Assembly: GCA_036752465.1 (NCBI GenBank)
Contig: DAIOSQ010000001.1
Coordinates: 1-43,135, forward strand
DNA length: 43,135 bases
DNA from: DAIOSQ01 sp036752465
Lineage (GTDB): Bacteria > Pseudomonadota > Gammaproteobacteria > Legionellales > Legionellaceae
Reading direction: 5' to 3'
This document shows positions 25,655-34,310 of this stretch, one piece after another; positions within the stretch are counted from its first letter, which is position 1; each line of letters begins with the position of its first letter. The notes under the pieces are model-generated. The model saw only the letters and a program-made list of their open reading frames with translations, searched no databases and was not told where the DNA came from. A program made the translations under genes and the position numbers.

Positions 25655-27109
25655 ATGACTTCGTGTGCGGAAAATAATCACAAGCCACCCTACGACCACG
25701 TCATGCTAGATATGGCGCAGTACGTTCTTGATACAGATATTATTAGCGAAGAAGCGTACGAAACAGCAAGACTATGTTTGATAGACAGTCTAGGTTGTGC
25801 CATTTTAGCGCTGAGTTTTCCGTCATGTCACAAATTGTTAGGGCCTATTGTTGCTGGAGCTCATGTAGCTCGGGGGGCACGTGTTCCAGGCACCACTTAT
25901 GTATTGGATCCGGTTGAAGCCGCATTCAATATTGGCACCATGGTGCGTTGGCTGGATTTCAACGATACCTGGCTTGCTGCCGAATGGGGTCATCCGTCCG
26001 ATAACTTGGGCGCTATCTTAGCCATTGCGGATTATGTTAGTCGCAACAATCTTCGTCCCAATCAACCGCCGCTTAGCATGTATGATGTGCTCACTGCCAT
26101 GATTAAGGCGCATGAGATACAAGGGTGCCTAGCCCTAGAAAATAGTTTCAATCGTTTAGGGTATGATCATGTGGTGTTGGTAAAAATTGCCAGTGTTGCG
26201 GTAGGTGGATGGCTATTCGGCTTGCAGCGAGATGAGATGGTGAGCGCGTTGTCACAAGCCTTTGTTGATGGTCAGAGTTTGCGTACGTATCGTCATGCTC
26301 CCAATACAGGTTCACGTAAATCCTGGGCTGCTGGAGATGCGACCGCGCGTGCTGTTCGTTTGCTATTGCTGACTATGAAAGGCGAGATGGGCTATCCCAG
26401 TGCCTTGACGGTACCTAAGTGGGGCTTTAATGATGTCATGTTAAAAGGCGCAGCTTTACAATTTCAGCGACCATATGGCAGCTACGTGATGGAAAATATC
26501 TTATTTAAAATTGCTTATCCAGCGGAGTTTCATGCGCAAACCGCGGTTGAATGTGCGGTTATGCTGCACTGTGATATAAAAAATCGCCTTGACCAAATTG
26601 CCACTATCACCATTGAAACGCATGAATCCGCTCTCCGTATTATCAGTAAACAAGGGCAATTACATAACCCCGCAGATCGAGATCATTGCCTGCAATACAT
26701 GATTGCCATTGCGCTATTATATGGAGATCTGCGTGCCGAGCATTACGAGGATGCTGTGGCTAATGATCCGCGGATCGATACGTTAAGAAGTAAAATGGTT
26801 GTATTGGAAAATCCTCAGTTCTCAATTGATTATCACTTACCTGAAAAACGTGCAATCGCCAATAGTGTGCAGATATTTTTTAACAATGGTGAGTGCACGG
26901 CAAAGCAGACAATTGAATATCCTTTGGGTCATCGACGTCGCCGCACAGAGGGCGTGCCTTTGTTGTTGCAAAAATTCGAGCGCAATATGAAAACACATTT
27001 CACCGCGCAACAACTGCAGCCTATCTCCGATGCATTAGCGAGTCTGCCAACATTGCAAGCGCTGCCAGTGAGCGATTTTATGACGTTGTTGGCAAACGTT
27101 CGCTCATGA
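25655..27109 (+). CDS. prpD: 2-Methylcitrate dehydratase (MmgE/PrpD family)
   Basis: A 484-residue PrpD, essentially the length of the E. coli enzyme. ETARLCLIDSLGCAILAL, RWLDFNDTWLAAEWGHPSDN, AHEIQGCLALENSFNRLG and YPAEFHAQTAVE are typical. It dehydrates 2-methylcitrate to 2-methylaconitate. ATG 25655 has AGGA about 7 bases upstream. PrpB, and AcnD/PrpF if used, are not next to it, so the cycle is completed elsewhere or is partial. Its last 6 bases overlap the end of convergent ppsR. Confidence 0.95.
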   Translation: MTSCAENNHKPPYDHVMLDMAQYVLDTDIISEEAYETARLCLIDSLGCAILALSFPSCHKLLGPIVAGAHVARGARVPGTTYVLDPVEAAFNIGTMVRWLDFNDTWLAAEWGHPSDNLGAILAIADYVSRNNLRPNQPPLSMYDVLTAMIKAHEIQGCLALENSFNRLGYDHVVLVKIASVAVGGWLFGLQRDEMVSALSQAFVDGQSLRTYRHAPNTGSRKSWAAGDATARAVRLLLLTMKGEMGYPSALTVPKWGFNDVMLKGAALQFQRPYGSYVMENILFKIAYPAEFHAQTAVECAVMLHCDIKNRLDQIATITIETHESALRIISKQGQLHNPADRDHCLQYMIAIALLYGDLRAEHYEDAVANDPRIDTLRSKMVVLENPQFSIDYHLPEKRAIANSVQIFFNNGECTAKQTIEYPLGHRRRRTEGVPLLLQKFERNMKTHFTAQQLQPISDALASLPTLQALPVSDFMTLLANVRS

Positions 27110-27922
27110 ACGTCGGGTAATCCCAGCTTGCGCCATGATTTTGGTGGCAATTTCTTCGATAGAGTAATGTGTGGTATTGATGTAGGGAATATGCTCGTTG
27201 CGATACATTTCCTCAATTTCAGCGATTTCTATTTTGCATTGATCGCGCGATGCATATGTTGAATGTGGCTTACGTTCAAAACGGATATGTGCCAATCGCT
27301 CCGGATCTATGGTTAACCCAAATAATTTTGCTTTGTAAGGCATCAGCTCCTCTGGGATCTTAAATTTTGCTAAGCCATTATCGTCAGTAAATGGATAATT
27401 TGCAGCCAACACTCCAAACTGTAACGCCATATATAAACAACTGGGAGTTTTGCCGCTGCGTGATACGCCGATTAAGATAATATCAGCTTTATCATAGCCT
27501 TTGTTTTTAATGCCGTCATCATGTGATAATGCGTAATTAATTGCTTCAATGCGATGGTTATACGCTTTGGTATTGGCGACACCGTGTGCTCTGCCGACAA
27601 TATCAGACGCTTGGGTGCCAAGCTCTTCTTCCAGTGGCGCAATAAAAATATTAAACAAATCGAAGACGCGGGCGTTGGCTTTTTGAAATACACCGCTTAC
27701 TTCTGGATTTACTAAGGTCATAAAAACCAGGGGTTTACGACCGGTGGCCGCATAGCTTTGATTGATTTGCAGGACCAAATCGTTCGCTTTCGCAATGGTA
27801 TCAATGTAAGGGAACACCTGGGAATCGAAGGTTATGGTTTCAAATTGAGTGATGAGACTATTGCTTAAAAACTCGACAGTAATGCCGGTACCATCTGATA
27901 TCATATAAACAAAACGTTTCAA
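27104..27922 (-). CDS. ppsR: PEP synthase regulatory kinase/pyrophosphorylase PpsR (TTG start)
   Basis: A 272-residue PpsR. It has FVYMISDGTGITVE at the N-terminus, the P-loop GVSRSGKTPSCLYMALQFG, and DPERLAHIRFERKP. PpsR switches PEP synthase off and on by ADP-dependent phosphorylation and Pi-dependent dephosphorylation of its threonine. AGGAG lies 8 bases before a TTG at 27922 that gives the family start MKRFVYM. A GTG three codons earlier overlaps the AGGAG itself, so it cannot be served by it. No ppsA lies in the window. Confidence 0.95.
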   Translation of the reverse strand: MKRFVYMISDGTGITVEFLSNSLITQFETITFDSQVFPYIDTIAKANDLVLQINQSYAATGRKPLVFMTLVNPEVSGVFQKANARVFDLFNIFIAPLEEELGTQASDIVGRAHGVANTKAYNHRIEAINYALSHDDGIKNKGYDKADIILIGVSRSGKTPSCLYMALQFGVLAANYPFTDDNGLAKFKIPEELMPYKAKLFGLTIDPERLAHIRFERKPHSTYASRDQCKIEIAEIEEMYRNEHIPYINTTHYSIEEIATKIMAQAGITRRS

Positions 27923-28053
27923 TATAGTCACTCCTAGGATGATGCGCGCGATAGCGAAAATCCAGTCTCTTCATGAGGGATGGATATATAATACCGGTCA
28001 TTTCTGGGCAAAACAATTGTTTGCAGATTTGGGGAAAATAGCTACAAAAACGA

Positions 28054-28082
28054 TTGACTTTTAGGATGCAAACAGTGAAAAT
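28054..28082 (+). promoter_or_regulatory. Promoter of tRNA-Met
   Basis: TTGACT (28054-28059) and GAAAAT (28077-28082) are spaced by 17 bases, followed by a GC-rich discriminator typical of stable RNA promoters. Transcription would begin about 4-5 bases before the tRNA. Confidence 0.5.
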
Positions 28083-28093
28083 CACCGCTCGTT

Positions 28094-28170
28094 GGCTATG
28101 TAGCTCAGCCGGTTAGAGCGCGGCACTCATAATGCTGAGGTCGGTGGTTCGAGTCCACCCATAGCCACCA
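28094..28170 (+). tRNA. tRNA-Met (CAU), elongator
   Basis: A full 77-base cloverleaf with encoded CCA. The acceptor GGCTATG pairs with CATAGCC, the D-arm is GCTC/GAGC, the anticodon loop CTCATAA sits in a CGGCA/TGCTG stem, and the T-arm is GGTGG-TTCGAGT-CCACC. The paired G1-C72 end argues against initiator tRNA. The acceptor and D-arm resemble elongator Met more than tRNA-Ile with a lysidine-modified CAU. The MFS gene converges 19 bases downstream. Confidence 0.95.
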
Positions 28171-28189
28171 AATATCTTGATTGACCCAT

Positions 28190-29491
28190 CTAACTTAGCA
28201 ATAGCTCGTTGTAATGTGCGTCGGACACAACAGTTGACTGTTTCTTGTGGCGACCGTACTCACAAATTAAAATCGATATGACACCCACCAAACACCCCCA
28301 GATATAATAATAGGCGGGCGCTGTAAGCTGATGAGTGCGCTCTATAAGCCACAACATCACCCATGGTGTGGTTCCTCCGAATAAAGCAATTCCAAGGTGG
28401 AAGGATACCCCGAAACCGCTATAGCGACATGCTGGCGGAAACAGCGAGATCATATACGCGTTAATGGCTGCAAATGATATCGCTATCAACAAAGACATTG
28501 CAATCATCCCGGTTATCATACCTGCCAGCTGCCCTCTGCTAAAAAGCCAGTAAATAGGCACGGACAGTAGCAGCATCAAGGCGGCGCCGGCCATAATCAA
28601 CCGCAAATGCCCGATACGATCAGCAAATATTGCCATACAAGGCTCTATCAAGGCATCGCACAACAAACCTAGCGTGCAGATGAGGCTTGCTTGTGCAACT
28701 GATAGTTGCCAATAGACATGAAAATAACTGACAGTGAACACATACGTACCAAAAGTTGCGATGCCAATCCACCAAGCCAGGCCAATCACGCCGATAAAAG
28801 CATAGGGAGCCTCCTTGACGGCCAGCAGCAGGGGCGAGCTGGTTTTTTGCGGCTGCGGGGTCGTTGCAAAAGCCGGTGTCTCCGTCAGCAAGCGGCGTAC
28901 ATAAAAGATTAACAACCCTGCTACCCATGACAGCAGAAAGGCGCCGCGCCAAGCCCAGTTAGGCATAAAGTTGGCAGTTAATAAGGCGGCTATAAGACTG
29001 GCTATGAGTACACCTAGGCTATATGCGCTGCTGGTAATGCAACCATAAAGGGCCCTTCGATGTGGCGGGGCATGCTCTATTAAAAATATTGCGGCGCCAC
29101 TGTACTCAGAACTGGCAACCAAGCCTTGTAGCATGCGTAAAACGGTTGCTGCGATCGGGGCCCAAAGACCAATGCTTTGATAACTGGGTAATAAACCCAG
29201 CAGTGCTGTTGGGATTGCCATGCCCAGTATACTGAGTGTGAGCGCATATTTTCGACCATAGCGATCGCCTAAATACCCAAATAGGATAGATCCTATAGGT
29301 GCGAGTAGGTAACCTACCGCAAACATAGCAAATACATTTAATAGGTCCGCTGTGGCATTGTGTTGCGGAAAAAAGTTCGCGGCAATAATGGGTGCGAAGC
29401 AACCAAATATTGCGAAATCATACCATTGCAAGGCGGTGCCAGCGATGGCCGCTAGGATGGTTTTTAGATCGGATGTGCGAGGACGATTCAT
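28190..29491 (-). CDS. MHS-type MFS transporter (ProP-like)
   Basis: A 433-residue, 12-helix transporter of the metabolite:H+ symporter group. ALQWYDFAIFGCFAPIIA in the first helix, GYLGDRYGRKYAL in the loop after helix 2, and RMLQGLVASSEYSGA are characteristic. This group includes ProP (proline/betaine), KgtP and ShiA, and the substrate cannot be read from sequence. Its ATG overlaps the pdxJ stop as ATGA, so the two are translationally coupled. The pairing with a vitamin B6 gene is not a common one. Confidence 0.9.
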   Translation of the reverse strand: MNRPRTSDLKTILAAIAGTALQWYDFAIFGCFAPIIAANFFPQHNATADLLNVFAMFAVGYLLAPIGSILFGYLGDRYGRKYALTLSILGMAIPTALLGLLPSYQSIGLWAPIAATVLRMLQGLVASSEYSGAAIFLIEHAPPHRRALYGCITSSAYSLGVLIASLIAALLTANFMPNWAWRGAFLLSWVAGLLIFYVRRLLTETPAFATTPQPQKTSSPLLLAVKEAPYAFIGVIGLAWWIGIATFGTYVFTVSYFHVYWQLSVAQASLICTLGLLCDALIEPCMAIFADRIGHLRLIMAGAALMLLLSVPIYWLFSRGQLAGMITGMIAMSLLIAISFAAINAYMISLFPPACRYSGFGVSFHLGIALFGGTTPWVMLWLIERTHQLTAPAYYYIWGCLVGVISILICEYGRHKKQSTVVSDAHYNELLLS

Positions 29492-30225
29492 CGGTCAATT
29501 TTCCCTAAGCACTGCAGATATTTTTGTATGGTGGCGGGTAAACCAAAATATAATGCATCACAAATCAAGGCGTGTCCGATAGATACCTCTTGGATTATTG
29601 GAATAGCCGCGATAAAAGGTGCTAAGTTGTCTAGATTTAGATCATGTCCGGCATGAACAGCCATACCTAACGCATGGATATCATGAGCTGCTTGTGCGTA
29701 CACTGCAAGCACTTCCGCGCCCTTTGGGGTGCCAAAAGCGTCTGCATAGGCCTCGGTATACAACTCGATACCATCAGATTTTATTTGCAGCAATGCAGCA
29801 AGCTCTTCCTGGTTTAGTTGATATGGGTCAACAAAGAGCGAGGTACGAATATTGCTTTGTTGCAGCTCTGCAATCACATCTTGTAAAAATGCCCGGTTTT
29901 TGGCGAGTTGCCAGCCGGCATTAGATGTGAGCACATGGGGTGGATCAGGAACCAGCGTGCATTGTGTCGGTCCAACTTGCTTGACCAACGCAAGAAATTG
30001 CTGATCAGGGTACCCTTCAATGTTGAAGTCTACGTTGATATGACTGGCGATGGCGTAAACATCTGCTGGTCTGATATGGCGTCCGTCAGGTCTTGGATGG
30101 ACTGTAATACCCTCGGCGCCATACGCAATAATATCAAGCGTGGCTTGCAACAGATTCGGTAGATTTTTACCGCGAGCATTTCTTAAGGTTGCTAGTTTGT
30201 TAACATTTACACTCAATCGAGTCAT
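29488..30225 (-). CDS. pdxJ: Pyridoxine 5'-phosphate synthase
   Basis: A 245-residue PdxJ. SVNVNKLATLRNARG at the N-terminus, GAEGITVHPRPDGRHI, FNIEGYP, SLFVDP, AVHAGHDLN and EVSIGHALI are all conserved. It condenses 1-deoxyxylulose 5-phosphate with aminoacetone phosphate to pyridoxine phosphate. AGGA precedes the ATG at 30225. The 230 bases upstream to the ABC-F start contain no clear promoter or gene. Confidence 0.96.
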   Translation of the reverse strand: MTRLSVNVNKLATLRNARGKNLPNLLQATLDIIAYGAEGITVHPRPDGRHIRPADVYAIASHINVDFNIEGYPDQQFLALVKQVGPTQCTLVPDPPHVLTSNAGWQLAKNRAFLQDVIAELQQSNIRTSLFVDPYQLNQEELAALLQIKSDGIELYTEAYADAFGTPKGAEVLAVYAQAAHDIHALGMAVHAGHDLNLDNLAPFIAAIPIIQEVSIGHALICDALYFGLPATIQKYLQCLGKIDR

Positions 30226-30455
30226 TTTACCGTCCTAACAATAAATTTAATCAACAATGGTCATAATCGCCCGATTTGCGGCGTTGAAGTCCGCGCACAT
30301 AGCGTGTGTATGCGGCGGTTCGTGCTCGAAAATCAAGCTATTTTGGCGCAAGTACGCAAATTGTCAATCTCGCGACGCTTGCAGGCAAAAAATTACGGTT
30401 GCTTTTTCACTCAGGATCACAATAATACAGGTACAAACTTGTGCAGGATATCTTC

Positions 30456-32054
30456 GTGATTGCTTTTACACAGCTCAGTATGACATATGGTACCAAACTA
30501 CTCTTTTGTGACGTTAGTTTAAATTTAAATGGTGGTTGCGCGTATGCTTTGGTCGGCGCCAATGGCTGTGGCAAATCAACATTATTTAGGTTGATTCAAG
30601 GGGAAGAGGAGCTCAGTATGGGCGAAATCTTGATTCCCAAAGATGCCAGCATTGGCTGGTTAAAACAAGACCAATTTCGTTATGAACATACGATTATTCG
30701 CGATATTGTTTTGCAGGGTAAACATAAACTCTGGCAAGCCTTGCAAGCAAAAGAAGCCTTATTGGTGCAAGAGTCGTGGAACGACGAAATGGGGATGCGC
30801 TTTGCGGAATTGGAAGAAGTGATTATGCACGAAGATGGGTATCATGCCAATGCGGCCATTGAAACCATTTTGCTTGGCTTGGGGGTTACCAGTGAATATC
30901 ACGATAAACCACTAAAAGCATTGTCCGGCGGGTATAAGTTACGGGTATTATTAGCACAAACATTATTTCAAAGTCCGGCAATTTTGTTGTTGGATGAGCC
31001 GACCAACCATCTTGATATTGACTCTATTCAATGGTTAGAAGGTTTTCTCAAACAAAGTTTTGCAGGTATGGTTATTTTTATTTCACATGATGTCGAATTT
31101 ATTGACCACCTAGCTGATCACATTTTAGATATTGATTACGGCGAAATACGTAAATACTCAGGAAAATATGCACGTTTCTTAGCTGAAAAGCAATTGATTC
31201 AAGAACAGAAATTAATTGAAAAGAAAAGTGCAGAAGAAAAAATTGCACATATGCAGCGTTATGTTGATCGTTTTCGCGCGACTGCTTCAAAAGCTGCGCA
31301 AGCACGCTCGCGTATGAAAATGATAGAGAAAATTGAAATTCCCGATATTATTAATTCTTCACGCATCGCGCCACATTTTCAGTTTGTGCCCAAACGCCCA
31401 TCTGCGAAAATGGTTTGTAAATTGCAGCACATCAGCAAAGCGTATCAGAATCGTACATTATTCAAACAATTGACGCTCGAAATTCATCGAGGGGACAAAC
31501 TCGCGATTATTGGTGCGAATGGGCGGGGTAAATCTACTCTGATCAAAATTCTGATGGGTATTGTCGCCCAGGACGAGGGTGAGCTGCTATGGGGTCAAGA
31601 ATGCCATGTCAGTTATTTCTCGCAAGATCACCATGATCTCTTGAATCAGTCCGCTACCGTTTTGCAATGGTTGATGGCACAAGTTACCCATGTGCCGGAT
31701 CAGCGTATTCGGCAGGTATTGGGGCAAGTATTGTTTGCTAAGGATGATGTCGACAAGAATGTATTGTCATTAAGTGGCGGTGAAGCGGCACGCTTATTGC
31801 TGGCAAAAGTGATGCTTGAGGGGGCAAACGTTTTAGTATTAGACGAGCCAACCAACCACATGGATTTAGAAACCATCGATATGTTGGCACAAGCATTAGC
31901 AAACTTTGCAGGCACAGTTATTTTTGTGAGTCATAATCGTTATTTTGTTGAAAAAATCGCGAACAGGATTCTGCATTTTCCAGAACAAGGAGCGCTGCAA
32001 TTTTTTCGCGGAGGTTATGCAGAATGGTGCCAACAGCAGCAACTCATCAAGTAA
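30456..32054 (+). CDS. ABC-F family ATPase (YbiT-like)
   Basis: A 532-residue protein with two ABC domains and no membrane part. The first Walker A is GANGCGKST (34-42) and the second GANGRGKST, with signatures LSGGYKLRV and LSGGEAARL and two DEPTNH Walker B motifs. The inter-domain linker is charged and helical (EQKLIEKKSAEEKIAHMQ). Length and N-terminus fit the YbiT branch of ABC-F proteins, which act on ribosomes. GTG 30456 is chosen because AGGA lies 7 bases upstream. An in-frame GTG at 30441 precedes that site. Confidence 0.92.
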   Translation: MIAFTQLSMTYGTKLLFCDVSLNLNGGCAYALVGANGCGKSTLFRLIQGEEELSMGEILIPKDASIGWLKQDQFRYEHTIIRDIVLQGKHKLWQALQAKEALLVQESWNDEMGMRFAELEEVIMHEDGYHANAAIETILLGLGVTSEYHDKPLKALSGGYKLRVLLAQTLFQSPAILLLDEPTNHLDIDSIQWLEGFLKQSFAGMVIFISHDVEFIDHLADHILDIDYGEIRKYSGKYARFLAEKQLIQEQKLIEKKSAEEKIAHMQRYVDRFRATASKAAQARSRMKMIEKIEIPDIINSSRIAPHFQFVPKRPSAKMVCKLQHISKAYQNRTLFKQLTLEIHRGDKLAIIGANGRGKSTLIKILMGIVAQDEGELLWGQECHVSYFSQDHHDLLNQSATVLQWLMAQVTHVPDQRIRQVLGQVLFAKDDVDKNVLSLSGGEAARLLLAKVMLEGANVLVLDEPTNHMDLETIDMLAQALANFAGTVIFVSHNRYFVEKIANRILHFPEQGALQFFRGGYAEWCQQQQLIK

Positions 32055-32110
32055 AATGAGTATATACTTCGCGCTATAGTGAAAAACGCACGTTGCATGA
32101 GGCCAAGTCG

Positions 32111-32126
32111 TGCCAATCTCTTGGCA
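32111..32126. repeat. Short perfect hairpin
   Basis: TGCCAA and TTGGCA pair across TCTC in the 170-base gap between the ABC-F and the small membrane protein genes. There is no T-run, so it is not called a terminator. The rest of that gap shows nothing else. Confidence 0.3.
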
Positions 32127-32224
32127 AGTTGGGATCTGTCTGCTATGTTGAACTGTGTGCGCCGAAATCTCGGCTACAAGTGGTTATCGTTACGACGAAA
32201 CAATGTTTGCTGGGGATCATTGAC

Positions 32225-32683
32225 ATGGAACCGGATCGTTATGAACAAAGTCATGCCTATTTTATCAGTGGCATTATCGGGCTTATTGTCAGCTTGGGTT
32301 TTTTTGGTGTGTGTTTATATGTGCTGCCTTATCTGCTGTTTAATATCCATTACGCGCTTCCGAAATTGTTTTCGGATCTAGGTTTTTACGTGATGAGCAA
32401 ATACCAGCTAGCGATGAAAGCAGCTCAGTGGTGGGTTTTTCTTGGGTTCTTAAGTATCGCGGTAGTTGCCGCCTTGGTGGCATTTTTTGCTTCTAATTAT
32501 ATAGACAATCAAATTTATCATGCTGAGGTAGCGCAACCCGTTGATTGGGAAGACAAGAGTCAAAAATACCAAGAGTCCGGCGGATTGATTCTAAAAATCA
32601 TATTCAGTGTCGCCGTAGTCTTCATCGTTTCTATGCTATTCCAATGGGTTATCTCACCTACGCCGCCGCAGGATACGTTCTGA
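32225..32683 (+). CDS. Small membrane protein of unknown function, 152 residues
   Basis: Not recognised. Three membrane segments are visible: about residues 15-40 (IIGLIVSLGFFGVCLYVLP), 68-92 (WWVFLGFLSIAVVAALVAFF) and 124-145 (IIFSVAVVFIVSMLFQWVI), with a polar stretch between the last two. ATG 32225 has GGGGAT about 9 bases upstream. An in-frame start 44 codons earlier has no site, and the added part lacks membrane character. The next gene is convergent. Confidence 0.65.
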   Translation: MEPDRYEQSHAYFISGIIGLIVSLGFFGVCLYVLPYLLFNIHYALPKLFSDLGFYVMSKYQLAMKAAQWWVFLGFLSIAVVAALVAFFASNYIDNQIYHAEVAQPVDWEDKSQKYQESGGLILKIIFSVAVVFIVSMLFQWVISPTPPQDTF

Positions 32684-32711
32684 GCGATATGATCCATGAG
32701 ATGCTATCGCT
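32683..32711. repeat. Inverted repeat between convergent genes
   Basis: AGCGATA (32683-32689) and TATCGCT (32705-32711) pair perfectly over 7 bp with a 15-base loop. It joins the stop codons of the small membrane protein and the convergent unknown gene and could act as a weak bidirectional terminator. There is no proper T-run. Confidence 0.4.
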
Positions 32712-34083
32712 ATTTACAAGTGGGGCTGTCTCCTGCGTTGTGGTTGCTGGCTTTATCAGTTTTTAAATTGTGTAATTTATCTTTAACCGTTGCGGTGTTT
32801 GGTGGTTGGTTATGATGCATGCTGTCAGCTGTTGTTTGGGGTTGCTCGGGAGATAACGGCAGGTATTCTGGCTGCTTGATAAGTTCTGCCATGATGAGCG
32901 TTAATGCCTCGTTATTGGCATGCGCGTATGCTTGTAATTCTCGCACGGAATGTTGTTGTAATTCGTTTAATATACTCCGAATATGCTGGAATGGCTGATT
33001 CATCTCCGCTTTATCAGCATCATCTTCGTCTTCCCCAGTACAAAGTATTCCCTTGCCGGCATTTAGTATTTTTTGATCTCTTTTGGCGCGCAACGCACTT
33101 CCAATGAATGGCAGACTCTCCCTAAGAGATGTTTTATGTTTGATGACTCTGCGAATGGCATCATCGATAAAGGAAAGTCTAAACATTCTGTCAAGTTTCA
33201 TTTGCAGTTGACTGAATTCTTGCGCGGTGGCGCGCATCGCTTGACTTTGCACTTGCCGTAGCAGGCTGTCTATTTTCTGTTGCCAGGGCTGGGATAAAGA
33301 ATCGTCCGATTGTTCGCTGTCTGTGCTGCTGGTTGACGCTGACTGCCTTGGAGAATCGGAACATAAAGGGTGTTGTAGGCTATTCTGCGACGCGATGTCG
33401 CTGCTGGCTGCTGCTTGCTGGTGCGCAGTGTTTAATTTTAAGTGCGCATCCGATATAAGTCCTAGTAGTGTGTGCGCGGGTGGCTGATAGGCAGCGGATG
33501 ATAGATTTTCGTTACAGCCAATTTGTTTGTATCGGTCCCAGGCTGCTGTTGGAGCTAAAAACCCCAAGCTGTTGAGCAAGGTGCGTGCGCGATAGCCAAT
33601 GATAGATAGTGTGACGTGCAGTATCGACAGGCACGCTTCAGTTTGTTCTAACGCAATAACCTCCTCAGATAGCAAGCAGTCGTGCCATTGTTGCGCTGCA
33701 GCATAGAGACGGTCAAATGCACTCAATCCTTCGTTTCTTGTGTTTGAGTTGTTCATGTCGCGCAAGGCATTTTGTATGGCTTCGACACTAGGTCTTTGCT
33801 GACTGTTGTCGCTGAGGGTAGCCAGATAGGTTGCAACAGCAATTTGTGCCAACAACAGGCCGCCAGGTAAGATTTTGTTCTGTTGAGGTGTATTCACTAA
33901 TCTATCAACAAGTGAGCTGATCCGCTCTGGGGTGTTGCAATAGGCCTCGATATCCGCAGCAATTGCTTGGGCTGTTGCGACTATTTTGCTAAAATTGGCA
34001 TCCTGTGGCCAGGCTGGATTAAGCGTGCCAGCCAGAGTGTGGTAATCGGTGACCTTGGCCAATTCTGTTCGTGCTGTTGTCAT
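32710..34083 (-). CDS. Protein of unknown function, 457 residues, effector-like composition
   Basis: Not recognised. No signal peptide or membrane helix is evident. Residues 1-230 are helical, about 235-270 are a Ser/Asp/Gln-rich low-complexity linker (SASTSSTDSEQSDDS), about 275-325 look like coiled coil, and the last 50 residues are polar and probably disordered. This layout is common in secreted effectors of intracellular Legionellales, which is suggestive only. ATG 34083 has AGGGAG about 8 bases upstream. A longer frame to 34206 lacks such a site and its extra residues look unlike protein. Confidence 0.7.
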   Translation of the reverse strand: MTTARTELAKVTDYHTLAGTLNPAWPQDANFSKIVATAQAIAADIEAYCNTPERISSLVDRLVNTPQQNKILPGGLLLAQIAVATYLATLSDNSQQRPSVEAIQNALRDMNNSNTRNEGLSAFDRLYAAAQQWHDCLLSEEVIALEQTEACLSILHVTLSIIGYRARTLLNSLGFLAPTAAWDRYKQIGCNENLSSAAYQPPAHTLLGLISDAHLKLNTAHQQAAASSDIASQNSLQHPLCSDSPRQSASTSSTDSEQSDDSLSQPWQQKIDSLLRQVQSQAMRATAQEFSQLQMKLDRMFRLSFIDDAIRRVIKHKTSLRESLPFIGSALRAKRDQKILNAGKGILCTGEDEDDADKAEMNQPFQHIRSILNELQQHSVRELQAYAHANNEALTLIMAELIKQPEYLPLSPEQPQTTADSMHHNQPPNTATVKDKLHNLKTDKASNHNAGDSPTCK

Positions 34084-34264
34084 CACTGTTCTCCCTAGGG
34101 TGCATCGTGCGCTATCGCTGTATTGCCGGATGTTCTCGTCACATCTTCTCCCTGAGCTACGCACCATTCGATCATTTGCCGGAATTCTGTCTGCAAGCTT
34201 AAACACCTACCTTTTAAGTCTAGTACATGTTAACTATTTCTCGCCAACCAGCAGTAACTTGGTG

Positions 34265-34270
34265 TACAAT
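34265..34270 (+). promoter_or_regulatory. Candidate -10 box for ndk
   Basis: TACAAT about 40 bases before the ndk ATG would give a leader of about 34 bases. A second box, TATAAT at 34288-34293, lies too near the ribosome site. No good -35 is present at 16-18 bases, so the call is weak. Confidence 0.25.
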
Positions 34271-34310
34271 GCTGGCTTTTAATTGTTTATAATTTTTACA
34301 CGGAGAAGTT

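Noticed and set aside
28094..28170. tRNA-Met gene as an attachment site for an integrated element
   Set aside because: No integrase, no repeated 3' tRNA fragment and ordinary genes on both sides.
30226..30455. Possible riboswitch or small RNA upstream of the ABC-F gene
   Set aside because: No conserved fold, leader frame or terminator could be recognised by eye.
30257..30511. An 84-codon plus-strand frame before the ABC-F gene
   Set aside because: No ribosome site, an unnatural cysteine- and arginine-rich translation, and overlap with the ABC-F start.
34198..34217. CTTAA...TTAAG as a PmrA-type regulator site upstream of the 457-residue gene
   Set aside because: The half-sites are inverted or spaced by 14 bases rather than the expected 11, so the match is not convincing.
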